From Bradyrhizobium elkanii WSM2783 (lineage in GTDB: Bacteria > Pseudomonadota > Alphaproteobacteria > Rhizobiales > Xanthobacteraceae), in assembly GCF_000472865.1 (NCBI RefSeq), contig NZ_AXAP01000026.1, positions 1 through 64,000 of the forward strand: a DNA stretch of 64,000 bases, written 5' to 3'. Below are positions 25,783 through 34,017 of this stretch, one piece after another. The position numbers and the translations under genes are program-made. The notes beneath the pieces were generated by a model that did not search any database, was not told where the DNA came from, and worked only from the letters and a program-made list of their open reading frames with translations. Every line of letters begins with the position of its first letter. Position 1 is the stretch's first letter.

Positions 25783-26655
25783 TTACTGTACGAAGGCCCT
25801 GCTCAGACGATACGGAAGCGCCTCTCCGACCGCCTGCTGAAGCTCGTCGAGCATCTCCGCCTCGGATTTGAGGAGCTCGTGATTATATCCCTCCGCCATG
25901 ATCAATGCCGATTCATACGTCTCCTGGACGACCCTGATGCGGTCGCTCGGAGGAAGCGACGCGACGAACTCGATCGTCTCTTCCACATGGGCAACCTCGC
26001 TCCCAAGGCAACTGTGACTTCGCAGAAAGCGGGTCGCATCGACGCCGTCAGGGCATAGTGCCTGCACCTTCTCGATATCGGTCTTCTGCTTGAGCGCGGC
26101 GATGCGTTCCAGACAGTAGGAATAGCCGATGCAGCCGATCGGGTAGTCCTCGACGCAGAGCTCATCGAACCGCTCGCAGAGCGGCTTGATGCCGTCGGGG
26201 ATGAAGTTGGCGACCAATCGCTCGGCGGGCAGGCCCAGCGCGCGAAGATCCTTGAGCGCAAGCCGGTCGTGACCGGTCTCCTCGCGCGCACGTTCTTCAA
26301 GATAAGCCGCCACTTCCGGCCGCCCCAGTTCGTTGAATCGCCTGGCGGCGCGCTGGAGATTTCGCGGCGTGTGGACAGACGTGTGGTAGGCGCCCACGAT
26401 GGCGATGATGTAGCCGACAAGCGTCGGCGCCGGGCTGGCGAGGCGCTTTTCAATTCTGGAAAATCCGAGATTGATCGCGCCGTCGAGCAGCCCGATCGTG
26501 CTGCCCCTCGCGCCGACGCCTGTCATCGGCGTCGCAAACGGATCTGCGTATTCCTTTGTGCCGCCCGGGAGATGAAACCAGACCTCCCCGGACTCGCGAG
26601 CGATGATCGAAATATTGCCGCTAACATTGACCCACTCCGTGACCAGGGGCGCCAT
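25783..26655 (-). CDS. Heme-oxygenase-like diiron enzyme (iron-containing redox enzyme family, TenA/PqqC-like fold)
   Basis: A 290-residue protein. After about 70 N-terminal residues without known motif comes an all-helical core with the ligand pattern of heme-oxygenase-like diiron oxidases: EERAREETGHDRLALKDLRA (Glu126, His129), GYSYCLERIAALK (Glu183), and HSCLGSEVAHVEE (His214, Glu220, His223). Relatives include UndA-type decarboxylases and tailoring oxidases of natural-product pathways. GGAGGT stands five bases before the ATG. The preceding gene (97 bases upstream) encodes a small NHLP-like protein, its possible substrate. The reaction is unknown. Confidence 0.75.
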   Translation of the reverse strand: MAPLVTEWVNVSGNISIIARESGEVWFHLPGGTKEYADPFATPMTGVGARGSTIGLLDGAINLGFSRIEKRLASPAPTLVGYIIAIVGAYHTSVHTPRNLQRAARRFNELGRPEVAAYLEERAREETGHDRLALKDLRALGLPAERLVANFIPDGIKPLCERFDELCVEDYPIGCIGYSYCLERIAALKQKTDIEKVQALCPDGVDATRFLRSHSCLGSEVAHVEETIEFVASLPPSDRIRVVQETYESALIMAEGYNHELLKSEAEMLDELQQAVGEALPYRLSRAFVQ

Positions 26656-26752
26656 TCCACACCTCCATATCCGAGCGGTCGCGCGCGCAACGTTTCCCGC
26701 ACGGTGCGCGCGAAACTCGCCAAAAATACAGCTCAGGCCAATCTCGACTGCG

Positions 26753-27124
26753 CTAGATTCCGTTCGGCGTAATGGCCATCAGCAAGCGCGCTGTCTCGAG
26801 CAGAGACAGGTGATGCGGAGGCTGCTCGACGCGCGATCGGTCCGGCACCACGAAAATGACTCCGGTCCCATCAGGGTCCGGGTTGTGACAGCCGTTATTA
26901 TATTCTTCTTCCGTGAACACGATGGGGTTCGCGAGGAATATGCCCCGGGCCTCGAGCGACGCCTTGGCGTTTGGCGAGGTGCCGTCCGACTGCCGCGTCG
27001 TCAACCACTTTTCAAAATCTGGATCGGTCCACGCCTCGACGATCAACTGTGCGAGGGCATCGTTCTGATAAGAAAAATCGGCAACTCTTTCTTGGAGATT
27101 AGCGTCCCGGAAGATACCTGCCAT
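26753..27124 (-). CDS. Small NHLP-like (nitrile-hydratase-leader-like) protein, candidate RiPP precursor
   Basis: A 123-residue protein. The segment ALAQLIVEAWTDPDFEKWL (residues 23-41; Trp32, Asp34, Phe37, Leu41) followed by AKASLEARGIFLANPIVFTE and a hydrophobic VIFVVPD (89-95) resembles the nitrile hydratase alpha-like (NHLP) leader fold that precedes core peptides in some ribosomal natural products. After the Pro at 94 is a 29-residue tail (RSRVEQPPHHLSLLETARLL, then MAITPNGI) that could be the core. It has one Cys (79) and no Ser/Thr/Cys-rich core, so classic thiazole or lanthipeptide chemistry is unlikely. The ribosome site GGAGGG is very strong. It could instead be a partner protein of the diiron enzyme. 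Confidence 0.6.
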   Translation of the reverse strand: MAGIFRDANLQERVADFSYQNDALAQLIVEAWTDPDFEKWLTTRQSDGTSPNAKASLEARGIFLANPIVFTEEEYNNGCHNPDPDGTGVIFVVPDRSRVEQPPHHLSLLETARLLMAITPNGI

Positions 27125-27139
27125 AGCGAAGCCCTCCGT

Positions 27140-27175
27140 AAAATACAGGGGCGCCGTTCTGACGCCCGGTATTTT
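27140..27175 (-). promoter_or_regulatory. Inverted repeat directly upstream of the NHLP-like gene's ribosome site
   Basis: AAAATAC (27140-27146) and GTATTTT (27169-27175) are perfectly complementary, and the inner GGGCG (27149-27153) pairs with CGCCC (27163-27167) around a 9-base loop. On the minus strand the hairpin ends two bases before the GGAGGG ribosome site of the gene starting at 27124. It could be an operator or a 5'-UTR hairpin controlling translation. The rest of the 317-base gap to the cupin gene (27176-27441) shows no gene. Confidence 0.6.
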
Positions 27176-27441
27176 GGTAGCTTAGTTGTAGAACTCTGCG
27201 GTGGCAAGCCAGACTAGCGCCACCGAAAAGGCTGTAAGCATTTGGCGGTCGACGATGAAAGCTGGCCGCGGCCGAACCCCTCGCCGTCAGGGTTTCGCTG
27301 CGGCTTCCACGCCGTGAAGCTGGGTGGCTACGATCAATTCGCCGATCTTCCTGCCCAGCTGTTTTCCAACTTCGGTAGAAAACCGATAGTGAAAACCAGC
27401 CCGCGCCTGCGGCCATCAGGCGCAGGCCGAGCGCAGAGAAC

Positions 27442-27876
27442 TTAAGGAAGAGGTCCGACGATCGCCTGATCGTGGCGTGCCGCGATGCCGGGCAAGAGAT
27501 CCATATGCTCCTCCCGGGGATCGGGAATGCCGTGCAGGTCGCGGAAGAATTCTTCGTGGCGGCGCGGCGTGGACACCAGAATATGTCGCGCGCCGGCGTC
27601 CCCGACATTGGTGAAGCCGTGAACCGTGCCTCTCGGGACCAGGACGCGTGCGCCCGGCCCTGCCACGGCGGTGCGGTCGTCGATGAGGTACTTCAGTTGG
27701 CCTGCGATCACGATGAAGAGCTTGTCCTCGGTGGCGGAGATGTGCGCGGGTGCGCCGGCGCCGGGCTTGATCGTCATGTCGAGGATCGTGAAGGGGCTCG
27801 GATAGGGGTTGATGATCCCGGTGGTGATCCCGGCGAATTCTGTCGTTTCGAATTCCGTGGTGATATTGGCTTGCAT
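27442..27876 (-). CDS. Cupin-domain protein
   Basis: A 144-residue single-domain cupin. The ATG at 27876 (MQANITTEFETTEFAGITTG) follows GGAGCGAAC and removes an upstream extension of unlike composition. The first cupin motif region is GAGAPAHISATEDKLFIVIA, which keeps one metal-ligand His and the Glu, and the second is VLVPRGTVHGFTNVGD with its His, so a metal site is probable. A Pro/His-containing C-terminal extension follows. Such proteins are often dioxygenase-like or sugar-isomerase-like; the function here is unknown. It is 113 bases downstream of the LysR gene on the same strand. Confidence 0.85.
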   Translation of the reverse strand: MQANITTEFETTEFAGITTGIINPYPSPFTILDMTIKPGAGAPAHISATEDKLFIVIAGQLKYLIDDRTAVAGPGARVLVPRGTVHGFTNVGDAGARHILVSTPRRHEEFFRDLHGIPDPREEHMDLLPGIAARHDQAIVGPLP

Positions 27877-27989
27877 GTTCGCTCCAGGGCAAGGTTGCGA
27901 TCTGACAAACTGCATGTAGCGACCGCGCCCGCCCTGAGTAGCCCTGCCGGTCCGGACAGAGCGGCCAGGATACTGGCCAATCGGGCGCG

Positions 27990-28874
27990 TCACTGTCCGC
28001 CCGCCGCAGCCTCCAGGTGGCGCGCCAGGACTTGCGCGAACGCATTGACCTTGGGATTGAGGTCGGCGCGCGAGGGAAAAGTGAGATGCAGCCGGATCGA
28101 TCCCGAGAACAGGTTCGGCAGCACGGGTAAAACGGCTTTCGACGCAAGCTCGGCTTGGCACAGCGATTGCGGCAGCAGCCCGACGCCTTGATGCAGCAAG
28201 ACGAACTCACGCACCAGGGCGAAACTGTCCACTGCGACTTGGAATTGCGGGAACTCGACCCCGTTCTTGAGAGCACGGGACAGCAGGCGACGCAGCTCGG
28301 GCCGTTCGGGACCAATCAGCGTGCTCACCTGATGTATGTTGGCCGGCTCGCCGTTCCTGCGCAGATATTCGGCGCTGCCATAGAGGCCGAACTCCATGTC
28401 CAGAACGCCCCGGACAAGCGCTTCCTGCGGGTTGGAAGCGCCGATGCGAAGGGCGACGTCGATGTTTTCGGAGACGAGGTCGAGCACGTCGTTCGTGAGC
28501 AGCACCTCGAACCGCACGGCGGGATGCGCTTCACGGAATTCGGAAACGGCGCCGGCAATGAGCCCGGGCGGAAAATCCGCCGGCACCGTGAGACGGATTC
28601 CACCGCCATAGGGGCTGCCTGCCTTGCCCAGGCCGTCGAGCGCGCCGGCGAGGGAGGCCAGAGCCTCCGCAGAGCGTCCGTACAGTTCGGCGCCTTCCGT
28701 GGTGAGCGAGAAAGCGCGAGTCGAACGCTTGAAAAGGCGCACGCCGAGTGTCCTTTCCAAGGTCCGGATGCGCAAACTGACGGACGAGCGCGGGGTGTTG
28801 GTCTGACGTGCGGCCGCCGCAAATCCACCAGCCCGCACGACAGCGACAAAGGTTTGAAGAGAGTTGAGGTCCAT
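27990..28874 (-). CDS. LysR-family transcriptional regulator
   Basis: A 294-residue protein with the LysR N-terminus MDLNSLQTFVAVVRAGGFAA, then RQTNTPRSSVSLRIRTLERT and LGVRLFKRSTRAFSLT (helix-turn-helix, about 18-60), and an effector-binding C-terminal domain (GGIRLTVPADFPPGLIAGAV). This layout is common in the CrgA-like branch that controls oxidoreductases and efflux. The cupin gene follows on the same strand and could be its target. The effector is unknown. Confidence 0.92.
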   Translation of the reverse strand: MDLNSLQTFVAVVRAGGFAAAARQTNTPRSSVSLRIRTLERTLGVRLFKRSTRAFSLTTEGAELYGRSAEALASLAGALDGLGKAGSPYGGGIRLTVPADFPPGLIAGAVSEFREAHPAVRFEVLLTNDVLDLVSENIDVALRIGASNPQEALVRGVLDMEFGLYGSAEYLRRNGEPANIHQVSTLIGPERPELRRLLSRALKNGVEFPQFQVAVDSFALVREFVLLHQGVGLLPQSLCQAELASKAVLPVLPNLFSGSIRLHLTFPSRADLNPKVNAFAQVLARHLEAAAGGQ

Positions 28875-29138
28875 TCGGCGCGCCTTTTGTCACGCCAAAT
28901 TCGGATGTCGTCGCATCGGCCGGACCGAAATCACGCATGTCATATGATTTATCCGCGATCTGCGGGCAGACGGACGAAGCACGTCGTGGCGGAAGAGGAT
29001 TGATGTGGTTGCCGGTTTCAATGACGTTGCGGAGCTACAGGATCGTTTCAACGAATCGGAGATGAGTTACATTCGAAATGTTGTCCCGTGCGTCACACCG
29101 GCCAGGACGCACGGGACCACAGATGCGGCGCACGAAAC

Positions 29139-29417
29139 TCAACAACCGTGGCAGATCGTGAGCTTGCGATCGACAGCGCGATCCTCTTCGCTGATTTGCT
29201 CGAGCTCGTTCGTGTTCTGCGACGGCAGGTCCTTCGCATGGGGCTGACGATGGCCGACCGGCGCAGGCCACGGCAGACCTAACGTCCGCGATGAGGCATC
29301 GGACATGCCTGACGAGACGGCAGAGGGCGATGGTTTCGCCAGCCCCACCGTCTCGGCCGTGGCCGTGCGACCAGAGAGTAAAGCTGCCAGAAGCACTGCT
29401 CCGATCATCTCACGCAT
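29139..29417 (-). CDS. Small exported protein, function unknown
   Basis: A 92-residue protein starting at an ATG (29417) behind GGAGAG at six bases. It has a signal peptide (MREMIGAVLLAALLSGRTAT, cleavage probably after AETVG or TATA) and a polar, Ser/Pro-rich mature region (SSGMSDASSRTLGLPWPAPV) ending in KLTICHGC, with the only two cysteines in a CxxC at the extreme C-terminus. That is not a heme site (no His after the second Cys). I recognise no family. The good start signals suggest it is real, but it could be a degenerated gene. Confidence 0.5.
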   Translation of the reverse strand: MREMIGAVLLAALLSGRTATAETVGLAKPSPSAVSSGMSDASSRTLGLPWPAPVGHRQPHAKDLPSQNTNELEQISEEDRAVDRKLTICHGC

Positions 29418-29629
29418 GATTGCTCTCCAAAGCTTCGATTGCCGTTGGTGTCATCGGCTGACCTCCTTCCGATAGGGAGCGGCCAGAATCGGCGCTGCTT
29501 GCTACAGCGTGATTTCAATCATTCGGGAGAAGAGTTGCGGTTGTAAGAACCGACCAGCTAGCCGTGATGAACTGCGGGCGAACGACCCGACGATCTGTTC
29601 TTGCACCGCCTAAGCAATAGGCACTCCGG

Positions 29630-29652
29630 CGCGTCGATAGATCATCGACGCG
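29630..29652. repeat. Perfect 9-bp inverted repeat
   Basis: CGCGTCGAT (29630-29638) and ATCGACGCG (29644-29652) flank AGATC. It lies 39 bases downstream of the stop codon of the DUF1348 gene and has no T-run after it on either strand, so it is either a structural 3' end or a protein-binding dyad. Nothing else recognisable is in the 273 bases 29418-29690. Confidence 0.5.
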
Positions 29653-29690
29653 TGCTATGGATCGTGGGTTGCCACTCCGAACAGAGACGT

Positions 29691-30164
29691 TCAAAGCCCG
29701 AGGTCGGAAAGCCCCGGGTGATTGGCGGGGCGAGGTCCCGAACGGTCCCAGTGGTATTTGCGATCGGACTCCTTGATGGGGAGATCGTTGATGCAGGCGA
29801 ACCGTTTTTGCATCAGCCCGTTCTCGGCAAATTCCCAGTTCTCGTTGCCGTAGGAGCGAAACCAGTTTCCGGAATCGTCGTGCCACTCATAGGCGAAACG
29901 TACGGCGATCCGGTTCTCGGTGAACGCCCAGAGCTCCTTGATCAGACGGTAGTCGAGCTCCTTGACCCATTTCCGCGTGAGAAACGCGACGATCTCGGCG
30001 CGGCCGTTGATGAATTCCGACCGGTTTCGCCAGTAGCTGTCCGGGCTGTAGGCGAGCGACACCTTTTCCGGATTACAGGAATTCCAGCCGTCTTCCGCGC
30101 CGCGCACTTTCTGCACGGCAGTCTCATGGGTGAAGGGTGGAAAGGGGGGACGGCTCTCGGCCAT
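29691..30164 (-). CDS. DUF1348 / NTF2-like (SnoaL-fold) protein
   Basis: A 157-residue protein of the DUF1348 family. The strings VQKVRGAEDGWNSCNPEKVS, LAYSPDSYWRNRSEFINGRA and FLTRKWVKELDYRLIKELWA are highly characteristic, as is the C-terminal KYHWDRSGPRPANHPGL. The family adopts the NTF2/SnoaL cone-like fold and its members are small cytoplasmic proteins of unknown activity. The ATG has GGAGAT upstream. It is alone on the minus strand and divergent from the sensor kinase at 30384. Confidence 0.9.
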   Translation of the reverse strand: MAESRPPFPPFTHETAVQKVRGAEDGWNSCNPEKVSLAYSPDSYWRNRSEFINGRAEIVAFLTRKWVKELDYRLIKELWAFTENRIAVRFAYEWHDDSGNWFRSYGNENWEFAENGLMQKRFACINDLPIKESDRKYHWDRSGPRPANHPGLSDLGL

Positions 30165-30383
30165 ATAAGATCTCCATTTCTAGCTCGGCCCGGGTCCGGC
30201 GCATGGCACGCGAGTGTGCCCGGGCGGCTCATCCTTATCTTTCCGAAGCACGCGCCAGCTTTCCATAATGCACGATAGCTTGTGATGCGAGGGACGGAAC
30301 TGGCGGCGATGGCGGCCCGGAAGCCGCGTCAGCTCCCCTTTCTTCCGAGCCGAATTTTGCGTTAAGGTTGCGGAGGATCCGGA

Positions 30384-32534
30384 GTGCCCGTGCAGACCGC
30401 ACAACGCCATTCGCTGAAGTTGTTGCAATGGATGATGGCCGCTTCCCTGGCCCTTCCGCTGGCGCTCTTTGTTTTTGCTTCGGTGATCTCCTGGAATTCA
30501 ATCAACCAGGCCGCCGACGGGGAAATCGAGCGCACGCTCGATGTCGCGCACGAGCACGCGCTGAAAGTGTTCGAGACCATCGACCGCAGCCTGTCGGAGA
30601 TCGCGGAAATCATTCGCGGCCTTCCCGACGACGCGATCCGTTCGCGTGAAGAGAGCCTGCACGAGCGGCTGAAGCAGCTCACGGCATCGCTGCCCCAGGT
30701 GAAATCGGCGTGGGTCTTCGACGCCAGGGGCCATGCTCTGGTCAACAGCCTGGTGGCCCCGGCGCCCGACATCGATTTCTCGGACCGAGCGTATTTCAGG
30801 GCACATGCCGCCGGCGACGTCGGCACCCATATCGGCGACGTGCTGACGCCGCGGCCGCCCTACCGGGGCGCACCATTCTTCGGCGTCAGCCGTCGGCGGT
30901 CGACCGAGACCGGCGACTTTGCCGGCGTGATCCAGGCATCGGTTCTGCCCGAGTATTTCGAGAATTTCTACGCGCGGATCGGCCGCGAACCCGGCAGCTT
31001 CTTCGCGCTCGGCCGCACCGACGGCGCGATGCTGGCTGGCTATCCGACGGCCGACCGCGAGTTCCGCCTCGACCCTGACGGACCTGTCGGGCAGAAGCTT
31101 GCCACCGTGCCCGACGGCGGTCTGATCACCGTCACCTCGCCGGCCGACGGCATCGAACGCCGTCTCGGTTATCGGCGGCTCGCCGAATATCCGATCTATG
31201 TCAGCGCAGGGCTCGAGACCTCGGCGATCCGCGCGCGCTGGCTCGCGACCATCGGCCAGCACCTGATCTTCGGCGTGCCCGCCACCGCGCTGTTGTTCCT
31301 GCTGCTCGCCTTGGCGCTGCGGCGGACGCGACGCCTGCATGAGGAGGCCGAAAGACGCCAGGAAGCCGAGGAGGCGCTGAAGCATGGGCAACGGCTGGAG
31401 GCCCTCGGCCAACTCACCGGTGGCGTCGCGCACGACTTCAACAATCTGCTGACCGTGATCCGCGCCTCCATCGACATGTTGCGGCGGCCGAACCTGCCGG
31501 AGCAGCGGCGGCTGCGCTACATCGATGCGATTTCGGAGACGGTCAACCGGGCCTCGAAACTGACCGGCCAACTGCTCGCCTTCGCCCGACGACAGACGCT
31601 CAAGCCTGAACTGTTCGACGTCGGCCAGAGCGTGCAGGTGCTGGGCGAGATGATCGGAACGCTGGTCGGGCCGCGGATCGAGATCGTCACCAGGCTGCCG
31701 GACGAACCCTGCTTCATCAACGCCGATGCCGGCCAGTTCGAGACCGCGATCATCAACATGGCCGTCAATGCCCGTGACGCCATGAATGGTGCCGGCCGGC
31801 TGACGATCGCGGTGCGTCGCGCAGCCGAACTGCCCGTTGCCGATGGCCATCCGCCGGCGCCGCACGGCTATGTCGCAGTGGCGGTCGGGGACGTCGGCAT
31901 CGGCATTCCGCAGGATCAGCTCGGGCGCATCTTCGAGCCGTTCTTCACCACCAAGCAGGTCGGTCAGGGCACGGGGCTCGGGCTGTCGCAGGTATTCGGA
32001 TTCGCCAAGCAGTCCGGCGGCGAGATTGTCGTCGTCAGCGAGGTCGGCAAGGGCTCTACCTTCACGCTCTATCTGCCTCGCGCCGCGGCCACGGGTCCGA
32101 CATTGCAGTTCGCGGCCGCGGATGCGCCGCCGGTCGACGGCAGCGGCATGTCGGTGCTGGTGGTCGAGGACAATATCGAGGTCGGCAGATTTACGGCCGA
32201 TGCCCTCGCAGAGCTCGGCTACGCCGCGACCCTGGTCGAGAACGCTACGCGGGCGCTGGACGCGCTGGCCGGCGACGCCGCCCGTTTCGACGTGGTGTTC
32301 ACCGACGTCGCGATGCCCGGCATAAGCGGCGTCGAGCTCGCCCAGGAAATCCGCCGCCGCTGCCCGGACCTGCCGGTCGTGCTGACCAGCGGCTACAGCC
32401 AGGTGCTGGCGCAGCGAGGCAGCTATGGGTTCGACTTCCTGCAAAAGCCGTATTCGATCGAGCAGCTCTCGCACGCGCTGCACAAGGTCTCCCGGCCGAA
32501 ACCAACACGAACACCGACGGCGGCGTCGTCCTGA
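30384..32534 (+). CDS. Hybrid sensor histidine kinase with extracytoplasmic PDC/Cache-like domain and receiver
   Basis: A 716-residue protein. A first helix (ASLALPLALFVFASVISWNS) and a second near residue 290 (LIFGVPATALLFLLLALALR) bracket a periplasmic PDC-like sensor (DFSDRAYFRAHAAGDVGTHI is typical). The cytoplasmic part has the dimerisation/H-box GQLTGGVAHDFNNLLTVIRA with the phospho-acceptor His, and an HATPase domain with NARDAMNGAG, GDVGIGIP and GTGLGLSQVFGF. It ends in a receiver domain (VVEDN, DVAMPG with the acceptor Asp, SGYS, KPYS). There is no separate regulator nearby. The GTG start at 30384 has GGAGGA six bases upstream. Confidence 0.93.
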   Translation: MPVQTAQRHSLKLLQWMMAASLALPLALFVFASVISWNSINQAADGEIERTLDVAHEHALKVFETIDRSLSEIAEIIRGLPDDAIRSREESLHERLKQLTASLPQVKSAWVFDARGHALVNSLVAPAPDIDFSDRAYFRAHAAGDVGTHIGDVLTPRPPYRGAPFFGVSRRRSTETGDFAGVIQASVLPEYFENFYARIGREPGSFFALGRTDGAMLAGYPTADREFRLDPDGPVGQKLATVPDGGLITVTSPADGIERRLGYRRLAEYPIYVSAGLETSAIRARWLATIGQHLIFGVPATALLFLLLALALRRTRRLHEEAERRQEAEEALKHGQRLEALGQLTGGVAHDFNNLLTVIRASIDMLRRPNLPEQRRLRYIDAISETVNRASKLTGQLLAFARRQTLKPELFDVGQSVQVLGEMIGTLVGPRIEIVTRLPDEPCFINADAGQFETAIINMAVNARDAMNGAGRLTIAVRRAAELPVADGHPPAPHGYVAVAVGDVGIGIPQDQLGRIFEPFFTTKQVGQGTGLGLSQVFGFAKQSGGEIVVVSEVGKGSTFTLYLPRAAATGPTLQFAAADAPPVDGSGMSVLVVEDNIEVGRFTADALAELGYAATLVENATRALDALAGDAARFDVVFTDVAMPGISGVELAQEIRRRCPDLPVVLTSGYSQVLAQRGSYGFDFLQKPYSIEQLSHALHKVSRPKPTRTPTAASS

Positions 32535-32605
32535 CGCGCGCCGGTCCATTGTAACCGGTCCAGGCCGGGGTTAGCCTTCCCGCGGCGTCTATCCAGGAGG
32601 GAACG

Positions 32606-33541
32606 ATGAGTCCCGACTACCCGGTCATCCTCCATCATTTTCCTCAATCGCCGTTCTCGGAGAAGATCCGCCTGATCCTGGCGCTGAAGAACGTGACATG
32701 GACGTCGGTGCTGATTTCCCGGATCATGCCCCGTCCGGATCTGATGCCGCTGACGGGAGGCTACCGGCGGACCCCGGTGCTGCAGATCGGCGCCGATATC
32801 TACTGCGACACCCAATGCATCGTCCGCGAACTGGAACGGCGCTATCCGCAGCCGACGCTGTTCCCGAGCGGGTATTACGGGCTTGCCGCCGCGACCGCGA
32901 TGTGGACCGACCGTCCGTTCTTCCAGAACACCGTCAACCTGATCTTCGGCTCGGTGGCCGACAATGTGCCGCAGGAGTTCATCGACGACCGCGAAAAGCT
33001 GCGCGGCGCCAAATTTGATGTTGCCGCCATGCGGGAAGCGATCCCGCAGATGCGCGATCAGTTTCGTGCCCACCTGCAATGGATCGAAGCCCAGCTTCGC
33101 AACGGCCATAGCTGGATGTGCGGCGATCGCGCCAGCCTGTGCGACGTCAACGCCTACATGAACATTTGGTACGTGCGCACCAACCTTCACGACCTCGACA
33201 AGATGCTGTTCGAATTCCCTGCAACGCGATCATGGGAGGCGCGCATTCGCGCCATCGAGCACAAGCCATGCAAGGAAATCTCGCCCGCCTCCGCGCTCGA
33301 AATCGCCGCCAATGCTGCGCCGCGGACCACCGTGCTGGCCGACCCTTACGATCCCAACCACCGCAAGCCGGGCGACCAGGTCGAGGTGATGCCCGATGAC
33401 TACGGCAAGATCAAAGTGAGCGGCGAGATCGTTTCCCTGTCTTCGCAGCATATCGCGATCCGCAGGCACGACCCCCGCGCCGGCGAGGTGGTGGTGCACT
33501 TCCCGCGGGCCGGCTTTCTGGTGTTTGATCAGGGCAGATAG
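32606..33541 (+). CDS. Glutathione S-transferase family protein with C-terminal extension
   Basis: A 311-residue protein. The thioredoxin-like N-domain begins VILHHFPQSPFSEKIRLILA, with the Pro/Ser-containing active-site turn and the cis-Pro segment GGYRRTPVLQIGADIYCDTQ. The helical GST C-domain follows (LRNGHSWMCGDRASLCDVNA). Usual GSTs end near residue 220; this one carries about 85 more residues (KPGDQVEVMPDDYGKIKVSG, then EIVSLSSQHIAIRRHDPRAG) that look like a small beta domain. The substrate is unknown. AGGAGGG precedes the ATG. The VOC gene follows 17 bases after the stop, so they are probably co-transcribed. Confidence 0.88.
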   Translation: MSPDYPVILHHFPQSPFSEKIRLILALKNVTWTSVLISRIMPRPDLMPLTGGYRRTPVLQIGADIYCDTQCIVRELERRYPQPTLFPSGYYGLAAATAMWTDRPFFQNTVNLIFGSVADNVPQEFIDDREKLRGAKFDVAAMREAIPQMRDQFRAHLQWIEAQLRNGHSWMCGDRASLCDVNAYMNIWYVRTNLHDLDKMLFEFPATRSWEARIRAIEHKPCKEISPASALEIAANAAPRTTVLADPYDPNHRKPGDQVEVMPDDYGKIKVSGEIVSLSSQHIAIRRHDPRAGEVVVHFPRAGFLVFDQGR

Positions 33542-33558
33542 GCCGAAGGAGTTGCTTG

Positions 33559-33942
33559 ATGATCGATCACATCGGTTTTCCGGTTTCCGACTATCAGCGT
33601 TCCCTGGCGTTCTATCAGCGGGCGCTCGCGCCGCTCGACTACACGCTGATCATGGAAGTCACGCAGGAGAACGGCGCTGACCAGGCGGCCGGCTTCGGCG
33701 CGGGCGGCAAGCCGGATTTCTGGATCGGCGGCGAAGGCGGGCTTGAAAAGCCGCTGCATGTCGCGATCGTGGCAAAGGACCGCGCAACCGTGGATGCCTT
33801 CTACAAGGCAGCGATCGCAGCCGGCGGACGCGACAATGGCGCGCCCGGTATCCGCGCGCACTATCATCCCAACTATTACGGCGCGTTCGTGCTCGACCCC
33901 GACGGCCACAACATCGAAGCGGTCTGCCACGCGCCGGAATAG
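33559..33942 (+). CDS. VOC (glyoxalase/bleomycin-resistance) family protein
   Basis: A 127-residue single VOC module pair, MIDHIGFPVSDYQRSLAFYQ at the start and YYGAFVLDPDGHNIEAVCHA at the end. The metal-ligand positions appear as His4, His in KPLHVAIVAKD and Glu in HNIEAVCH, so a divalent-metal lyase or dioxygenase-like role is possible. The ATG at 33559 sits behind AAGGAG. Its pairing with a GST-like gene suggests handling of an electrophilic or glutathione-conjugated compound; that is inference. Confidence 0.9.
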   Translation: MIDHIGFPVSDYQRSLAFYQRALAPLDYTLIMEVTQENGADQAAGFGAGGKPDFWIGGEGGLEKPLHVAIVAKDRATVDAFYKAAIAAGGRDNGAPGIRAHYHPNYYGAFVLDPDGHNIEAVCHAPE

Positions 33943-34017
33943 TTCCGGGCTTGGACCGCCGGAACATCACAGCATGCGTGCCGTTATCGTTCTTCCGAAA
34001 CAGAAACGGAGCGAACC

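Noticed and set aside
30498..32549. Open frame of 683 codons opposite the hybrid histidine kinase
   Set aside because: Antisense shadow with no motifs; the kinase has all catalytic boxes.
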